Shown here piece by piece: positions 31,834 to 40,532 of a stretch of DNA of 64,000 nt. Source of the DNA: UMGS1783 sp900555065 (GTDB lineage Bacteria > Bacillota > Clostridia > Oscillospirales > UMGS1783); contig CALKPL010000019.1 of assembly GCA_937991645.1 (NCBI GenBank), positions 39,771 to 103,770 of the forward strand. Reading direction: 5' to 3'. The notes under the pieces are model-generated. The model saw only the letters and a list, made by a program, of their open reading frames with translations, was not told the DNA's origin and made no database searches. The translations under genes were made by a program, and so were the position numbers. Positions within the stretch are counted from its first letter, which is position 1, and each line of letters opens with the position of its first letter.

Positions 31834-34239
31834 CTACGCCGCTTTTTTCTGGCGGCGCCTGTCGCGCATGTGCGCAATCCAGGCCTCGATCCGGCACACG
31901 CCGGAACTCAGCCCGCGGAAGACGTATATGCTCGCATAGAGCAGGGGCAGGTAGAAAAACGCCGTCCGGTTGAACAGGGATCCCAGCGTGAAGAAGGGGC
32001 CGCCCAGGATAAAGAAGGCCAGGAATCCCGCAATCAGCGCAATATTGATCACAATCATTTTACCGGTCAGCGGTTCTGACACCCGGAAAAGCAGTACGAA
32101 CCCGACAGTCGCCGTCAGCAGCACGTGCATGGTCGAAGTCTCCAGCGTAGTCAGTTCAAACGCGATCCCCGCCAGCTCCACAATCAGTATATTCATAATA
32201 ACGGTAATCGCAGCGGGCAGCGAATTTTCCAGAACATTCGGCAGGAACCTGCCCTCCGGCCGTTCAAAATTGGGCCGCAGCGCGAGCAGGAAGGACGGGA
32301 TGCCCACCGTGAACACGTTAATGGGGGTAAGCTGCAGCGGCGTAAAGGGATAGGGGAGCGGCAGAAAGGTGTAGAGGATGCTTAAAATGGTCGAATAAAT
32401 GGTTTTGACAAGGTACATGGCCGCAACGTTCTCTATGTTGTTGATCACCCTCCGGCCTTCTCTGAGCACCTGGATCATGGCGGAAAAGTTGGAAGTCATG
32501 AGCACGAAATCGCAGGCGCTGCGCGCCGCGTCGCTGCCGCTGACCATGGCGACGCTGCAGTCGGCTTCTTTCATGGCGGGCACGTCGTTTACGCCGTCGC
32601 CCGTCATGCAGGTCGTGTGCCCGTTGGCGCCCAGCGCGCAGATCAGCTCACGCTTCTGCTGGGGCGACACCCGTCCGAATACCGTGTTTTCCTCCGCGAT
32701 CGCGCGCAGATCGGTTCCCGGCGCAATGCGGCTCATATCCACGGCCTTCTCGTACCCCTCCAGTCCCGCCGCGCCCGCAATGGCGCTGACAGTGAGCGGG
32801 TCGTCGCCGGAAATGACCTTGAGCGTCACGCCCTGTTCCCGGAAATACCGGAACGTCTCCGGCGCTTCGGCCCGAATGGTGTCGGACAGCACCAGCAGCG
32901 CGATGCAGCGCAACTTCGCGGGCAGCGCGTCGCCCTGTATGGGCTGATCCGTGTGCGCCAGGCAGAGCACGCGCAGGCCCCTGGCCGTATATGTCTGCGC
33001 CCGCCCGAACAGAGGCAGGGACTTGTCCTGAAATACGAAAGCGGGCGCGCCGATGACAAAGCTGCCCTCGCCTTCAAAAGTTGCGCCGCTCCACTTGCGC
33101 TTGGAAGAGAAGGGAACGGCCGTTTCAAGTTTCCATCTGCGCTCGCTGCCGAACGCCTTTCGGAGTATGTCGGCCGTGACGTTTTCATCCTGGAGCGCGC
33201 CCATGAGCTCGGAAATGGCCTGCTCGGCCCAGCCGTCCGGAACCTGTTCAAGTTTGTCCAGCGTCTCGAAGGACAGGGTGCCGTCCGTAATCGTGCCGGT
33301 TTTATCAAGGCAGATCACGTCTACCCGCGCCAGCGTCTCGATACTGTCGAGCGACTGCACCAGCGCGTTGTTGCGGGCGAGGTTCAGGGCGCTCACCGTG
33401 AGCGTGATACCGGTCAGCAGAATCAGCCCTTCCGGGATCATGCCCAGCATGGCGGCCGACGCACCGAGCACCGCGCTCTGAATGGTCGCGCCGTCGGTTG
33501 TGTACTGGTTGTAAAACAGGACGATGCCGACCGGGATGATGATAAAGGTCAGCACGCGTATAATGAGCGTAAGGTTGCGCATGAGCTTGGAGCGGCTCTT
33601 TTTGACGCGCTTCGCCTCCTTGGTCAGGGCTGTGGCGTAGTTGTCGTCGCCCACGGCGGTGACGCGCACATAGGCGCTGCCGCCGACGACAAAACTGCCG
33701 GACATCACCTTGTCGCCCGGCTCTTTCCGGATCCCGTCCGGCTCGCCGGTCAGCAATGCCTCGTCCATCTCCAGCCCCTGCGATTGGAGCACTACCGCGT
33801 CCGCGCAGACCTGGTTGCCCGTCTGCAGCAGGATCACATCGTCCATTACAATCTCTTCGCAGCCAATGGCAGTAATCTTGCCGTCCCGCACTGCGTGCGC
33901 CTTTGTCTGGGCGAGGATAGAAAGCCTGTCCAGAGTCCGCTTGGCGCGCACTTCCTGGAAAATGCCCATGGCGGTATTGCATAGGGCGATGCCGATGAAC
34001 AGCGTGTTTTCAATGTGTCCTACGAGCAGGATCGCCAGGGCGAGCAGCACGTTGATCAGGTTAAACAGGGTACAGGTATTCTTGCGTACGATCTTGCCGA
34101 TCGACGGTGTAAGTCCCTCCGGCTGTTTGTTGTGCGCGCCGGCCTCCATGCGCTGCCGCACTTGCTCCTGCGTCAGTCCGCGGATCGAATCGGGAAGGGG
34201 CGCGGCCTGCCTTTCATGTGTGTCTGTTGATCCGTTCAT
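31834..34239 (-). CDS. P-type cation ATPase, CtpE-like
   Basis: 801 residues. Actuator TGEP (in LLTGEPDG), phosphorylation site DKTGT at Asp312, MTGDGVNDVPAMKEADCSVAM hinge, and about ten membrane helices. The TM4 motif is MIPEGLILLT, as in the CtpE-type branch linked to calcium uptake, rather than PEGI of SERCA-type pumps. No N-terminal heavy-metal domain. Likely moves Ca2+ or a related cation using ATP; specificity is inferred. Followed on the minus strand by a long hairpin. Confidence 0.9.
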   Translation of the reverse strand: MNGSTDTHERQAAPLPDSIRGLTQEQVRQRMEAGAHNKQPEGLTPSIGKIVRKNTCTLFNLINVLLALAILLVGHIENTLFIGIALCNTAMGIFQEVRAKRTLDRLSILAQTKAHAVRDGKITAIGCEEIVMDDVILLQTGNQVCADAVVLQSQGLEMDEALLTGEPDGIRKEPGDKVMSGSFVVGGSAYVRVTAVGDDNYATALTKEAKRVKKSRSKLMRNLTLIIRVLTFIIIPVGIVLFYNQYTTDGATIQSAVLGASAAMLGMIPEGLILLTGITLTVSALNLARNNALVQSLDSIETLARVDVICLDKTGTITDGTLSFETLDKLEQVPDGWAEQAISELMGALQDENVTADILRKAFGSERRWKLETAVPFSSKRKWSGATFEGEGSFVIGAPAFVFQDKSLPLFGRAQTYTARGLRVLCLAHTDQPIQGDALPAKLRCIALLVLSDTIRAEAPETFRYFREQGVTLKVISGDDPLTVSAIAGAAGLEGYEKAVDMSRIAPGTDLRAIAEENTVFGRVSPQQKRELICALGANGHTTCMTGDGVNDVPAMKEADCSVAMVSGSDAARSACDFVLMTSNFSAMIQVLREGRRVINNIENVAAMYLVKTIYSTILSILYTFLPLPYPFTPLQLTPINVFTVGIPSFLLALRPNFERPEGRFLPNVLENSLPAAITVIMNILIVELAGIAFELTTLETSTMHVLLTATVGFVLLFRVSEPLTGKMIVINIALIAGFLAFFILGGPFFTLGSLFNRTAFFYLPLLYASIYVFRGLSSGVCRIEAWIAHMRDRRRQKKAA

Positions 34240-34310
34240 TTGGTATCCTCTGTTACTCCGTAATGTCTTTAGTGTACGCGGCTGTTTTCAACGTTTTATC
34301 TATGTTGTTT

Positions 34311-35342
34311 CTATTTTTTCCTGCCCTCCGGCCGCAGCGCCAGCTCAACAATGCGCTGGCACAGCTCGTCATAGGAAATGCCGGCGGCCGCCGCCTCCTG
34401 CGGGAGCAGGCTTGTGGGGGTCATGCCCGGCAGGGTATTGGCTTCAAGGCAGAAGGCCGCGCCGTCCGCGCGCAGGATAAAGTCCACGCGCGAATAGCTG
34501 CCCAGCCGCAGCGCGCGATGGACGCGCAGCGCCGCCGTGCGCAGGTCCGTTTCCGTTTCGGCCGGTATGTCCGCCGGGCAGACCTCTTCGGTGAGGCCGG
34601 CCTGGTATTTGTTTTTGTAGTCGTAAAAGCCCGCGCGGGGTATGATTTCGATCGCGGGCAGGGCCTTGCCGTCCAGCACGCCCACGGAAAACTCCCGGCC
34701 CTCGATCTTTTCCTCAATCAGGACGGTCTGCTCATATTTGCGCGCGCGGTCCACGGCCTGCGCCAGCTGCGCCGGGGTATCCACAATGGAAACACCGACG
34801 CTCGACCCGCAGCCGCACGGCTTGACAACGCAGGGATAGGGCGTATCCTCCGGAATACTGCCGCAGCACGGGTCAACCGTGCGCCAGGCCGGCGTCAGTA
34901 TGCCGGTTTCGCGCAGCAGCTGCTTTGTGAGCGTCTTGTCCATCGCCAGCAGGCTGCCTGCGTAGCCGGTGCCTGTGTGGCGGATTCCGTGAATTGCGAA
35001 CAGGGCCTGCAGCATCCCGTTTTCGCCAATGTCCCCGTGCAGGGCCAAAAACACCACGTCCGCGTCCGCGCAGATCTCCACCACATTTTTCCCGATGCGC
35101 CGCGCGCCCGCGGCCCGCAGCGCGTCCAGGTCCGGCTCGCTGTCCGGCACCGCATAGCTGCGCGTATTCCGCGCCTGCGCCGCGTATGCCGCGTCAAAGC
35201 CGCGCGCGTCCGCGCCGAAACACAGATCCAGCAGCAGCGCCTGATGTCCGCGCCGCGCCAGTGCGCCGGCAATGAGCGCGCCGGAGGAGAGAGATACGTC
35301 CCGCTCGGGGCTGAGCCCGCCCGCCAGCACCACAATTTTCAT
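34311..35342 (-). CDS. ddl: D-alanine--D-alanine ligase
   Basis: 343 residues. N-terminal LAGGLSPERDVSLSSG, ATP-grasp blocks HGDIGENGMLQALF, VVKPCGCGSSVGVS, EEKIEGREFSVGVL, and the C-terminal EANTLPGMTPTSLLPQEA. The omega-loop reads FYDYKNKYQAG with Tyr at the position that favours a D-Ala acceptor, so a D-Ala-D-Ala rather than D-Ala-D-Lac ligase. Makes the dipeptide end of peptidoglycan precursors. GGGGGATT precedes ATG. It lies 72 bases upstream of, and on the same strand as, nothing in its own pathway; the P-type ATPase is next. Confidence 0.95.
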   Translation of the reverse strand: MKIVVLAGGLSPERDVSLSSGALIAGALARRGHQALLLDLCFGADARGFDAAYAAQARNTRSYAVPDSEPDLDALRAAGARRIGKNVVEICADADVVFLALHGDIGENGMLQALFAIHGIRHTGTGYAGSLLAMDKTLTKQLLRETGILTPAWRTVDPCCGSIPEDTPYPCVVKPCGCGSSVGVSIVDTPAQLAQAVDRARKYEQTVLIEEKIEGREFSVGVLDGKALPAIEIIPRAGFYDYKNKYQAGLTEEVCPADIPAETETDLRTAALRVHRALRLGSYSRVDFILRADGAAFCLEANTLPGMTPTSLLPQEAAAAGISYDELCQRIVELALRPEGRKK

Positions 35343-35975
35343 TGAAAATCCCCCGCTTCAATCCCGCCCCGGTCGGACGGGTTTTGTTATATTTCAGTAT
35401 ATCACATAATATCGAAAATGAGAATAGGATTTTTCACCGTGCAGGTCCTGCCCCGCGCTCCATCCGCACACGCGCAGTGTCCCGGCCCCGCCTTGCCCGT
35501 AACCCTGCCCGCGCGCAGCATATTTGCCGGGCGTTCGGCCGCGTCTTTACGGCGCGCCGCCCCGGCCCGTCTGCGCCGCGCGCCCGCAGGCGGCGCGGAT
35601 CCCCGTCCGCAGTGCCCGTGGGCTGCGTACGCGCCATGCCCCGGCTGCTCCGCCCGCGTCCGTCCTGTCTTTTCTGCGTACAACCGTGCCGGCGCCGCAT
35701 ACCCTGCCCACGCCGGATCTGTCCCTGCGGCGCTCCCTGCACCTGCGCCCCCTGCTCCTCCTGCACCCCCTGCACCCCCTGCGCCTGCGCCCCCTGCGCC
35801 CCCTGCGCCCCCTGCTCCTCCTGCTCCTCCTGCACCCCCTGCACCTGCGCCCCCTGCGCCCCCTGCGCCAGCTTGTGCTCCCCCTGTTTCTCTGCCCGCG
35901 CGCTTTTTCACATATGGTACATGCCGTCATGCATACACTGTCATATGGATATTCCGGGAGGATGGGGATGGACAC
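35343..35975 (+). other. Spacer with GC-rich sequence and a low-complexity repeat
   Basis: AT-rich at 35385-35430 (probable promoters), then very GC-rich. Every forward and reverse frame through the repeat is open and gives low-complexity text (Ala/Pro, Cys/Pro, Gly/Ala), so no frame is favoured. AT-rich again at 35910-35960 before the M23 gene. Confidence 0.65.
35728..35880 (+). repeat. C-rich tandem repeat, 9- and 6-base units
   Basis: About 150 bases made of units such as GCGCCCCCT, GCACCCCCT, GCTCCTCCT and GCACCT. The plus strand is almost free of A and rich in C/T (strong strand asymmetry). Likely to expand and contract. Confidence 0.85.
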
Positions 35976-37064
35976 ATGTACCGTGTACTGAAGGTAAACC
36001 GCCGCTTGCTCAATGGAATCCCGCTGCTGCTGCTCATTCTCGCGGTTGCCGTCGGCTTGTCGCTGACGGGCGGGGAAGATGCGGTGCGCGCGTCGGCCGA
36101 GAGCGGCTCGGACACATATATCAAATGGGTCGATTTCGACATACCGTATACAGCGCTGGACCGGGCGATGAAGCTGGATGTGGAAACATACGGCGCGGAC
36201 GACGGGACGCATCTCGACTGGGTCGAGCTTCTCGCCGTACTCGGCACAAAATACGGCGGCGATTTCTCAAAATACCGCGAGCGGGACCTTACCAGCCTTG
36301 CAGAGAGTATACAAAAAGGCGAAAGCATAGAAGAAATAACAAAAGGTTATAAAAACTACGCCTATTACCATGAGGCGTACGACGCCGTGCTCGGCGGGCT
36401 TGTCGGCGAATATGAACTGCAGACGGAACAGGATGGCGAGCTTGTCTGGGAAAAGCGGTACGGACTGAAGGCCTACTGTCCGATCGCCAAGGGCTATGCC
36501 TATAACGACTATGACGATTTTGGCAACAGCCGCAGCTACGGGTATGCGCGCCGTCACCTGGGGCATGATCTGATGGCGCTCGTAGGCACGCCGGTGGTCG
36601 CCGTCGAGTCTGGCACGGTCGAAGTGCTGGGCTGGAACCAGTACGGCGGCTGGCGGATCGGGATCCGGAGCTTTGACGGGCGCCGCTACTATTACTATGC
36701 GCATCTGCGCCAGAACCGGCCTTACGCCGAGGGACTGGAGGCGGGCGACGTCGTCATGGCCGGAGACGTAATCGGCTATGTGGGCCGGACCGGATACAGC
36801 GTCAAGGAAAATGTAAACGGTATTACGGCCAGCCACCTGCATCTGGGCCTGCAGCTTATCTTTGACGAATCGCAGAAGGAAGGCCCGTCCGAAATCTGGG
36901 TGGACCTGTACTCCATTACCCGGCTTCTGAGCTCCAACCGCAGCGAGACGGTGCGCAACGCCGAGACCAAGGAGCACACGCGCAAGTATCTGCTGCTGGA
37001 ACCGGTGCCGGAGGACCGGTTCATTCCCGCCCCGGTGGAACTTTCCACCGGTGACGCCGGCTGA
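35976..37064 (+). CDS. Membrane-anchored M23-family peptidase-like protein
   Basis: 362 residues from ATG 35976. N-terminal anchor GIPLLLLILAVAVGLSLTGG, then a helical region (WVDFDIPYTALDRAM, WVELLAVLGTKYGG) and the M23 domain from about residue 160: RRHLGHDLMA supplies H-x3-D and SHLHLGLQL the second metal pair, with YYYAHLR in the middle. All usual zinc ligands look present. Probably cuts or binds peptidoglycan outside the membrane, as SpoIIQ-like or DipM-like proteins do. The in-frame extension into the upstream repeat lacks a start with a ribosome binding site and is not included. Confidence 0.85.
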   Translation: MYRVLKVNRRLLNGIPLLLLILAVAVGLSLTGGEDAVRASAESGSDTYIKWVDFDIPYTALDRAMKLDVETYGADDGTHLDWVELLAVLGTKYGGDFSKYRERDLTSLAESIQKGESIEEITKGYKNYAYYHEAYDAVLGGLVGEYELQTEQDGELVWEKRYGLKAYCPIAKGYAYNDYDDFGNSRSYGYARRHLGHDLMALVGTPVVAVESGTVEVLGWNQYGGWRIGIRSFDGRRYYYYAHLRQNRPYAEGLEAGDVVMAGDVIGYVGRTGYSVKENVNGITASHLHLGLQLIFDESQKEGPSEIWVDLYSITRLLSSNRSETVRNAETKEHTRKYLLLEPVPEDRFIPAPVELSTGDAG

Positions 37065-37076
37065 GCCCGGCCATTC

Positions 37077-37105
37077 AAAAGGGGAAGAGCGCTCTGCTCT
37101 TCCCC
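37077..37105. terminator. Terminator between convergent genes
   Basis: 10-base arms GGGGAAGAGC / GCTCTTCCCC, 5-base loop, with A4 before the 5' arm, giving a T run on the minus strand for the hexapeptide protein gene. Confidence 0.8.
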
Positions 37106-37156
37106 TGCGTCCTGTTCAGATGTATATGGGAGCCGTTCTCAGCCGGCGCGGCCCGT

Positions 37157-37834
37157 TTAACGGGCCGGCGGGAATGGCTCCTGTTTTGGCGCGACTTCGC
37201 CCTGTTTTTTGTAAACGCTGTCCGCAGGCACCGCGCCGCGCACGAGCGAGAGCGGGTAAACCTGCGCCCCGCGGCCCACGATACAGCCGGGGCACAGCAC
37301 GCTGTTGCAGCCGATCTCGGCGAAGTCGCCGACTATGGCCCCAAACTTTTTCAGGCCCGTCTCCACCGCGGCGTCGCCGTCGCGGACAATCACGGGCGCG
37401 CGGTCGCCCCGCACGTTGGCCGTAATCACGCCCGCGCCGAAATGTGCTTTGTAACCCAGCACGGAATCGCCTACATAGTTGAAATGCGGCACCTGCACTC
37501 CGTCGAACAGAATGCAGTTTTTCAGTTCCGTTGAGTTTCCGACCACGGCCCCCGCGCCGATGACCGCGCTGCCGCGCACAAAGGCGCAGTGCCGTATCTG
37601 CGCGCCGGGTCCGACAATGCACGGTCCCTGGACGCATGCCGTCGGCGCAACGTTCGCATCCTTTGCAATCCATACGTCCGGCGCTGTCTGTTCGTACTGA
37701 TCTTTGGGCAGGCCGGGGCCGGCCGCCAGAATAAAGTCCCTGATGCCGGGCAGGATCTGCCAGGGATATTCCTTGTTTGCAAACAGGGGCGCGGCGATGG
37801 TGCGCGCAAGGTCGAACATGCCGTCAAACCTCAT
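37157..37834 (-). CDS. Orphan left-handed beta-helix protein, GlmU C-terminal-like
   Basis: 225 residues. After about 55 N-terminal residues (ILPGIRDFILAAGPGLP) come hexapeptide repeats: ANVAPTACVQGPCIVGPGAQI, SAVIGAGAVVGNST, then GDSVLGYKAHFGAGVITANVR and FAEIGCNSVLCPGCIVG. The text resembles the acetyltransferase half of GlmU, but the nucleotidyltransferase half is missing. The gene overlaps glmM by 11 bases on the same strand. A role in amino-sugar activation beside GlmM (acetyl or nucleotidyl transfer by a split system) is plausible; catalytic residues are not certain. Confidence 0.78.
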   Translation of the reverse strand: MRFDGMFDLARTIAAPLFANKEYPWQILPGIRDFILAAGPGLPKDQYEQTAPDVWIAKDANVAPTACVQGPCIVGPGAQIRHCAFVRGSAVIGAGAVVGNSTELKNCILFDGVQVPHFNYVGDSVLGYKAHFGAGVITANVRGDRAPVIVRDGDAAVETGLKKFGAIVGDFAEIGCNSVLCPGCIVGRGAQVYPLSLVRGAVPADSVYKKQGEVAPKQEPFPPAR

Positions 37835-39176
37835 TCTTGATATACCCCCTGTTTCTGATAAGTTCTACCAGCCGTTCCATATGCGCGGTACATTCCGCGT
37901 CGGTGCCGGCCTCTACGAGAATGCGGATAACCGGTTCGGTGCCGCTCTGGCGGACGAGAATACGCCCGTTGCCGCCGAGCGCCCGCTCGGCCTGTGCAAT
38001 CCCCTGCGCGAATTCCGGGTCGCGCATCACTGCGTCGCGGTCGGTGACGCAAATGCTCTGCAAAAGCTGAGGATATACCTTCATGGGCGCGCACAGCTCG
38101 CGCAGGCTCGCCTTTTTCTCAATCATCACCTGCATGAGCTTGATGGCGGTGAGGATACCGTCGCCGGTCGTGGCGTATTTGCCGAAAATAATGTGGCCGG
38201 ACTGTTCGCCGCCAAGCCTGTGCCCGTTTGCGCGCATGCTCTCGTAGACGTACTTATCGCCCACATCGGTTTTGACATAGTCGATGCCCTTTTCCTCAAA
38301 CGCCTTGTACAGGCCGAAGTTGGACATCACGGTCGTAACAACCGTGTTGTTGACGAGTTTGCCGCGCTCTTTCATATAGCAGCCGTATATGTAGAGGATT
38401 TTGTCCCCGTCGATCACCATGCCGGACTTATCCACGGCAAGGCACCGGTCCGCGTCCCCGTCGAAGGCGAACCCGACGTCCAGCCCGTTGTCCAGCACAA
38501 ACTGCTGCAGCACTTCGATATGTGTCGAGCCGCTGTCCACATTGATGTTCAGGCCGTTGGGCTCATTGTTAATCACATAGGTTTTCGCACCGAGCGCGTC
38601 GAACACATTTTTTGCAATCGACCAGGTGCTGCCGTTGGCGCAGTCGAGGCCGACGCGGATGTTTTTATAGGAGTTGATGGCGAGCGAAATGAGGTAGCCG
38701 ACATAGCGGTTGCGGCCCGCGATATAGTCGACGGTCCGCCCGATCTTTTCGCAGGTCGCCATCGGGATAGGCGGGAGCAGCCCGTCCAGGTGTGCTTCGA
38801 TCTTGTCCAGCACATCCTGCTCCATCTTTTCGCCTTTGCTGTTGACGAGCTTTATGCCGTTGTCGGTATAAGGGTTGTGGCTGGCCGTGATCATGATCCC
38901 GCAGTCGAAGTCCTCCGTCTGTACGGCGTAGGATACGCTGGGCGTAGTCGTAACGTGCAGCAGGTATACGTCCGCGCCGGAGGCGGTCAGGCCCGCGGAA
39001 AGCGCGTCCTCAAACATATAGCAGCTGCGCCGGGTATCCTTTCCGATCACAACTTTGCACTTGTGTTCCCTGCCGAAATACCAGCCGATGAACCGGCCGA
39101 TCTCAAACGCGTGCTGAACTGTAAGCGTCCGGTTCGCTTCGCCGCGAAAGCCGTCCGTACCGAAATATTTCCCCAT
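37824..39176 (-). CDS. glmM: Phosphoglucosamine mutase
   Basis: 450 residues from ATG 39176, the usual GlmM length; GAGGTG lies 9 bases upstream. MGKYFGTDGFRGEAN start, phosphoserine loop GIMITASHNPYTDNG, metal loop AFDGDADRCLAVD, sugar-binding GGEQSGHIIF and phosphate-binding RQSGTEPVIRIL are all present. Converts glucosamine-6-phosphate to glucosamine-1-phosphate for peptidoglycan synthesis. The next gene on the strand encodes a GlmU-like beta-helix protein. Confidence 0.96.
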   Translation of the reverse strand: MGKYFGTDGFRGEANRTLTVQHAFEIGRFIGWYFGREHKCKVVIGKDTRRSCYMFEDALSAGLTASGADVYLLHVTTTPSVSYAVQTEDFDCGIMITASHNPYTDNGIKLVNSKGEKMEQDVLDKIEAHLDGLLPPIPMATCEKIGRTVDYIAGRNRYVGYLISLAINSYKNIRVGLDCANGSTWSIAKNVFDALGAKTYVINNEPNGLNINVDSGSTHIEVLQQFVLDNGLDVGFAFDGDADRCLAVDKSGMVIDGDKILYIYGCYMKERGKLVNNTVVTTVMSNFGLYKAFEEKGIDYVKTDVGDKYVYESMRANGHRLGGEQSGHIIFGKYATTGDGILTAIKLMQVMIEKKASLRELCAPMKVYPQLLQSICVTDRDAVMRDPEFAQGIAQAERALGGNGRILVRQSGTEPVIRILVEAGTDAECTAHMERLVELIRNRGYIKNEV

Positions 39177-39308
39177 TGTGTCATTACACCTCAAATTCTA
39201 TCGCACAACAATCCGATAAATATGCCGAAACTGATGTAAGTATAGCACAGCCGTCGCGCCCATGTCAACAAAGCCGCGGCTTTACCGTTTACGCCGGAAT
39301 GCCGGCAA

Positions 39309-39337
39309 TTGACAAAACCGCTGCAATTCAGTATTAT
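39309..39337 (+). promoter_or_regulatory. Strong predicted promoter of the lipid kinase gene
   Basis: TTGACA (39309-39314), 17-base spacer, TATTAT (39332-39337), about 85 bases before the ATG. Confidence 0.82.
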
Positions 39338-39421
39338 ATTTATATAATAGGGATCAGCGGCGCACTTCCCGTATATAGTATTCACAAAAGATGCGGTTGG
39401 ACACACGGAGGGTAGTGAGGA

Positions 39422-40309
39422 ATGGACGCAAACAGGATGCTTCTCATTGTAAACCCGCGCGCAGGCACCATGCAGTCGCAGCGCAACCTGTTCAAAATTG
39501 TGGACAGTTTCTGCGCCGCGGGCTATGAGGCGACGGTGCGCATCACGCAGGCGGCGGGGGATGCGTATGCGACGGCTGCGGCATGTGGCGGACGGTACGA
39601 TATGGTCGTCTGCGTCGGAGGCGACGGCACGCTCAACGAAGTGACAAACGGGCTGATGTCGCTGCCTGTCCGGCCCCGGCTCGGCTATATTCCGTGCGGC
39701 TCGACAAACGATTTCGCCTCCAGCCTGCGCCTCCCAAAGCGGCCCCTGGATGCGGTCGGCAAAATCCTTGCCGGCGCTCCCTGCCCGATCGACGTGGGCA
39801 GGTTCAAGGACCGGTATTTCAACTACGTCGCGTCTTTCGGCGCGTTTACGGAAAGCTCTTACGCCGCGCCGCAGGCTACGAAGAACTACCTGGGCCATCT
39901 GGCCTATATTCTGGAGGGGATCAAGGACCTGCCAAAAATCCGCCCCTATTATGTGCGGGTTACGGTCAACAACCGGACGTTTGAGGACGAGTATATCTTC
40001 GGCGGTGTGACGAATACGCTGTCCATGGGCGGGATTCTGAAGCTCGACCGGCTCGACGTGTCCCTGTCCGACGGCGTGTTCGAGATTATTCTTGTCAAGA
40101 ACCCCGTAAACGCGATCGAAGTGCAGAAAATCATATCCAGCCTGACCCGCCAGCAGTTTGACACCGACCTGATCGAGATCTTCCGCGCCGACCGCGCGGA
40201 GTTCGTCATGGACGAACCGCTCGTCTGGACGCTGGACGGCGAGCGCGCGCAAGGGGACAGGCGGACCGTGATCGAGATCATTCCCGGCGCGATCGAGATT
40301 ATGCTGTAA
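39422..40309 (+). CDS. Diacylglycerol/lipid kinase family protein
   Basis: 295 residues. IVNPRAGT near the start, the nucleotide-binding VGGDGTLNEVTNGL, and YIPCGSTNDFASSL are diagnostic of the DagK/YegS/BmrU family; the C-terminal beta domain ends WTLDGERAQG, containing the conserved DGE. Members phosphorylate diacylglycerol to return it to phospholipid synthesis, or act on other lipids. GGAGGG precedes ATG. Single gene with its own promoter and hairpin terminator. Confidence 0.92.
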   Translation: MDANRMLLIVNPRAGTMQSQRNLFKIVDSFCAAGYEATVRITQAAGDAYATAAACGGRYDMVVCVGGDGTLNEVTNGLMSLPVRPRLGYIPCGSTNDFASSLRLPKRPLDAVGKILAGAPCPIDVGRFKDRYFNYVASFGAFTESSYAAPQATKNYLGHLAYILEGIKDLPKIRPYYVRVTVNNRTFEDEYIFGGVTNTLSMGGILKLDRLDVSLSDGVFEIILVKNPVNAIEVQKIISSLTRQQFDTDLIEIFRADRAEFVMDEPLVWTLDGERAQGDRRTVIEIIPGAIEIML

Positions 40310-40354
40310 CCGGCAAAGCGCTGCATATGCATTTGGTAAATACGGTATATGAAA

Positions 40355-40385
40355 CAGTACGGCGGATTTTAAATCCGCCGTACTG
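40355..40385 (+). terminator. Hairpin after the lipid kinase gene
   Basis: 15-base perfect arms CAGTACGGCGGATTT / AAATCCGCCGTACTG with one central base. No T tract follows. Confidence 0.7.
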
Positions 40386-40532
40386 TTGTGAAAGGCAACT
40401 GTCACAATAAACGCTTGCCGGCAGCAAGCGGCGCGGAGGGAGGCCCCCTGCCTGCTGTGCGCGTCAGTATGTCCGCCGGCACGGGGGAGGGCGTGCCGGA
40501 ACGGGAGTCCGCCGGCACGGGGGCGTATGCGT

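Noticed and set aside
35402..35911. Minus-strand Gly/Ala-rich collagen-like open frame
   Set aside because: A by-product of the C-rich repeat; no start signal and the remaining text is typical of GC-rich non-coding sequence.
35418..35975. In-frame 186-residue N-terminal extension of the M23 protein, Ala/Pro-rich
   Set aside because: It runs through the tandem repeat, has no ribosome binding site, and the other frames are equally open. ATG 35976 is followed directly by a good membrane anchor.
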